Positions 63,519 to 64,000 of a stretch of DNA of 64,000 nt are shown here, piece after piece (position 1 is the stretch's first letter; every line of letters starts with the position of its first letter). The position numbers and the translations under genes were made by a program. The stretch is from an uncultured Acidobacteriota bacterium (lineage in GTDB: Bacteria > Acidobacteriota > Terriglobia > Bryobacterales > Bryobacteraceae): assembly GCA_902825945.1 (NCBI GenBank), contig CADECY010000014.1:1-64000 (forward strand), read 5' to 3'. The notes beneath the pieces were generated by a model, which worked only from the letters and a program-made list of their open reading frames with translations, did not search any database and was not told the origin of the DNA.

Positions 63519-64000
63519 TCAGAACCAGAGCCTGGCCACGAACAGTCCCGAGAAAGATCCGCCGAGGCAGCACCAGCCACCCAAGACTCCGGTCGGTTTG
63601 CCGAACAATCCAGGATTGGTCAGGTTGACCGACGGCGTCGGGTTGCTGAAGTTAGCGGTCTTGAAGATGTTGTTGATGTCCAACCGCAGGTCGAGGTTGT
63701 AGCGCTCCTTGACCGTGATGGTCTTGGCGAGATTGCCTTGCGACCACGTCAGGCCCGGACCGTCGATGACGTTGCGGCCCGCTGCTCCCGGCGTGTAGGC
63801 GTCCGGATAAGCGAACGATTGGATGTTCCACAGCGGATTCTTCAGATTGTTGTTGAAGCGGTCACCGATGTTCCAGTTATCCACTTTGATCTGATCGTAG
63901 GGTACGCGCATGTTTGGGCGCACCGTTCCGGGCAAATAGCGGTTCGGGCTGCCGGCGACGGTGAAATCCACCGGGGTCCCGCTCTGGAAGGTCTGGATCC
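63519..64000 (-). CDS. TonB-dependent receptor, C-terminal fragment (cut by window edge)
   Basis: The frame is open to the last base and ends at 63519. Its residues TFQSGTPVDFTVAGSPNRYL, YDQIKVDNWNIGDRFN, YNLDLRLDINNIFKTANFSN and the final GLFVARLWF are typical of the last strands of Oar-like TonB-dependent receptors, with an aromatic end for barrel insertion. The signal peptide, plug and most of the barrel lie outside the window. It converges with the complete receptor gene, separated by a hairpin. Confidence 0.85.
   Translation of the reverse strand, partial: IQTFQSGTPVDFTVAGSPNRYLPGTVRPNMRVPYDQIKVDNWNIGDRFNNNLKNPLWNIQSFAYPDAYTPGAAGRNVIDGPGLTWSQGNLAKTITVKERYNLDLRLDINNIFKTANFSNPTPSVNLTNPGLFGKPTGVLGGWCCLGGSFSGLFVARLWF

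Noticed and set aside
62261..63580. 439-codon minus-strand frame opposite the receptor at 60065
   Set aside because: Antisense frame; the plus strand has the continuous barrel with aromatic end.

Overview
The window reads as one contig of a GC-rich heterotrophic soil or sediment bacterium, most probably an Acidobacteriota member of the Solibacter/Bryobacter type. The basis is family content: three large Oar-like TonB-dependent receptors with an N-terminal carboxypeptidase-regulatory-like domain, secreted TIM-barrel, FG-GAP and sialidase-like proteins, ThuA, M81, neutral ceramidase and TIGR03790 proteins, and many Tat-like leaders. No rRNA is present, so the placement is an inference.

Left end (1-4.7 kb): the 3' end of a cas1 gene (probably the Cas4-Cas1 fusion form) is followed by a leader and a CRISPR array of 20 identical 36-bp repeats and 19 spacers. 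Next to it, on the opposite strand, lies an 866-residue protein with a textbook RING finger and a TerD-like C-terminal region (MXAN_6230/SCO0854-like). No cas2 lies between cas1 and the array.

4.9-26.5 kb is mostly ordinary chromosome: a 1,211-residue secreted protein built from a duplicated three-repeat block, an M81 / ThuA / FAD-oxidase operon, small c-type cytochromes around tRNA-Glu, a divergent ceramidase/amidohydrolase pair, guaB, and a tightly overlapped minus-strand chain (TolB-like propeller, di-heme peroxidase, M20 peptidase, O-methyltransferase). An exported protein with three RidA-like domains in one chain and a kdgK-type sugar kinase follow.

26.5-39.6 kb: a decayed phage terminase, a SulP transporter plus carbonic anhydrase operon (probable bicarbonate uptake), a cytochrome c / TIGR03790 pair joined by a GTGA overlap, a LysR regulator, PilZ, two amidohydrolase-region genes, a DoxX/MauE-thioredoxin fusion, a Gfo/Idh/MocA oxidoreductase, a small outer-membrane barrel, and a short TIR-NB-ARC protein that looks like an immune-type NTPase.

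39.7-57.8 kb is an accessory catabolic locus. A minus-strand gene chain runs from two PhyH dioxygenases through an aldo-keto reductase, TonB receptor, MFS transporter, D-aminoacylase, sialidase-like protein and a broken alpha/beta hydrolase, with a second, decayed sialidase copy downstream. Divergent from it are a DapA-like protein, a TIM-barrel protein and an FG-GAP protein. The substrate cannot be read from sequence.

57.7-64 kb: a ParA ATPase and an AlbA_2 (Schlafen-type) ATP-binding protein form a coupled two-gene cassette, followed by a full TonB receptor and the C-terminal end of another one. The strongest candidates for little-described biology are the RING/TerD protein beside the CRISPR, the short TIR-NB-ARC protein, the AlbA_2-ParA pair and the single-chain triple RidA protein.
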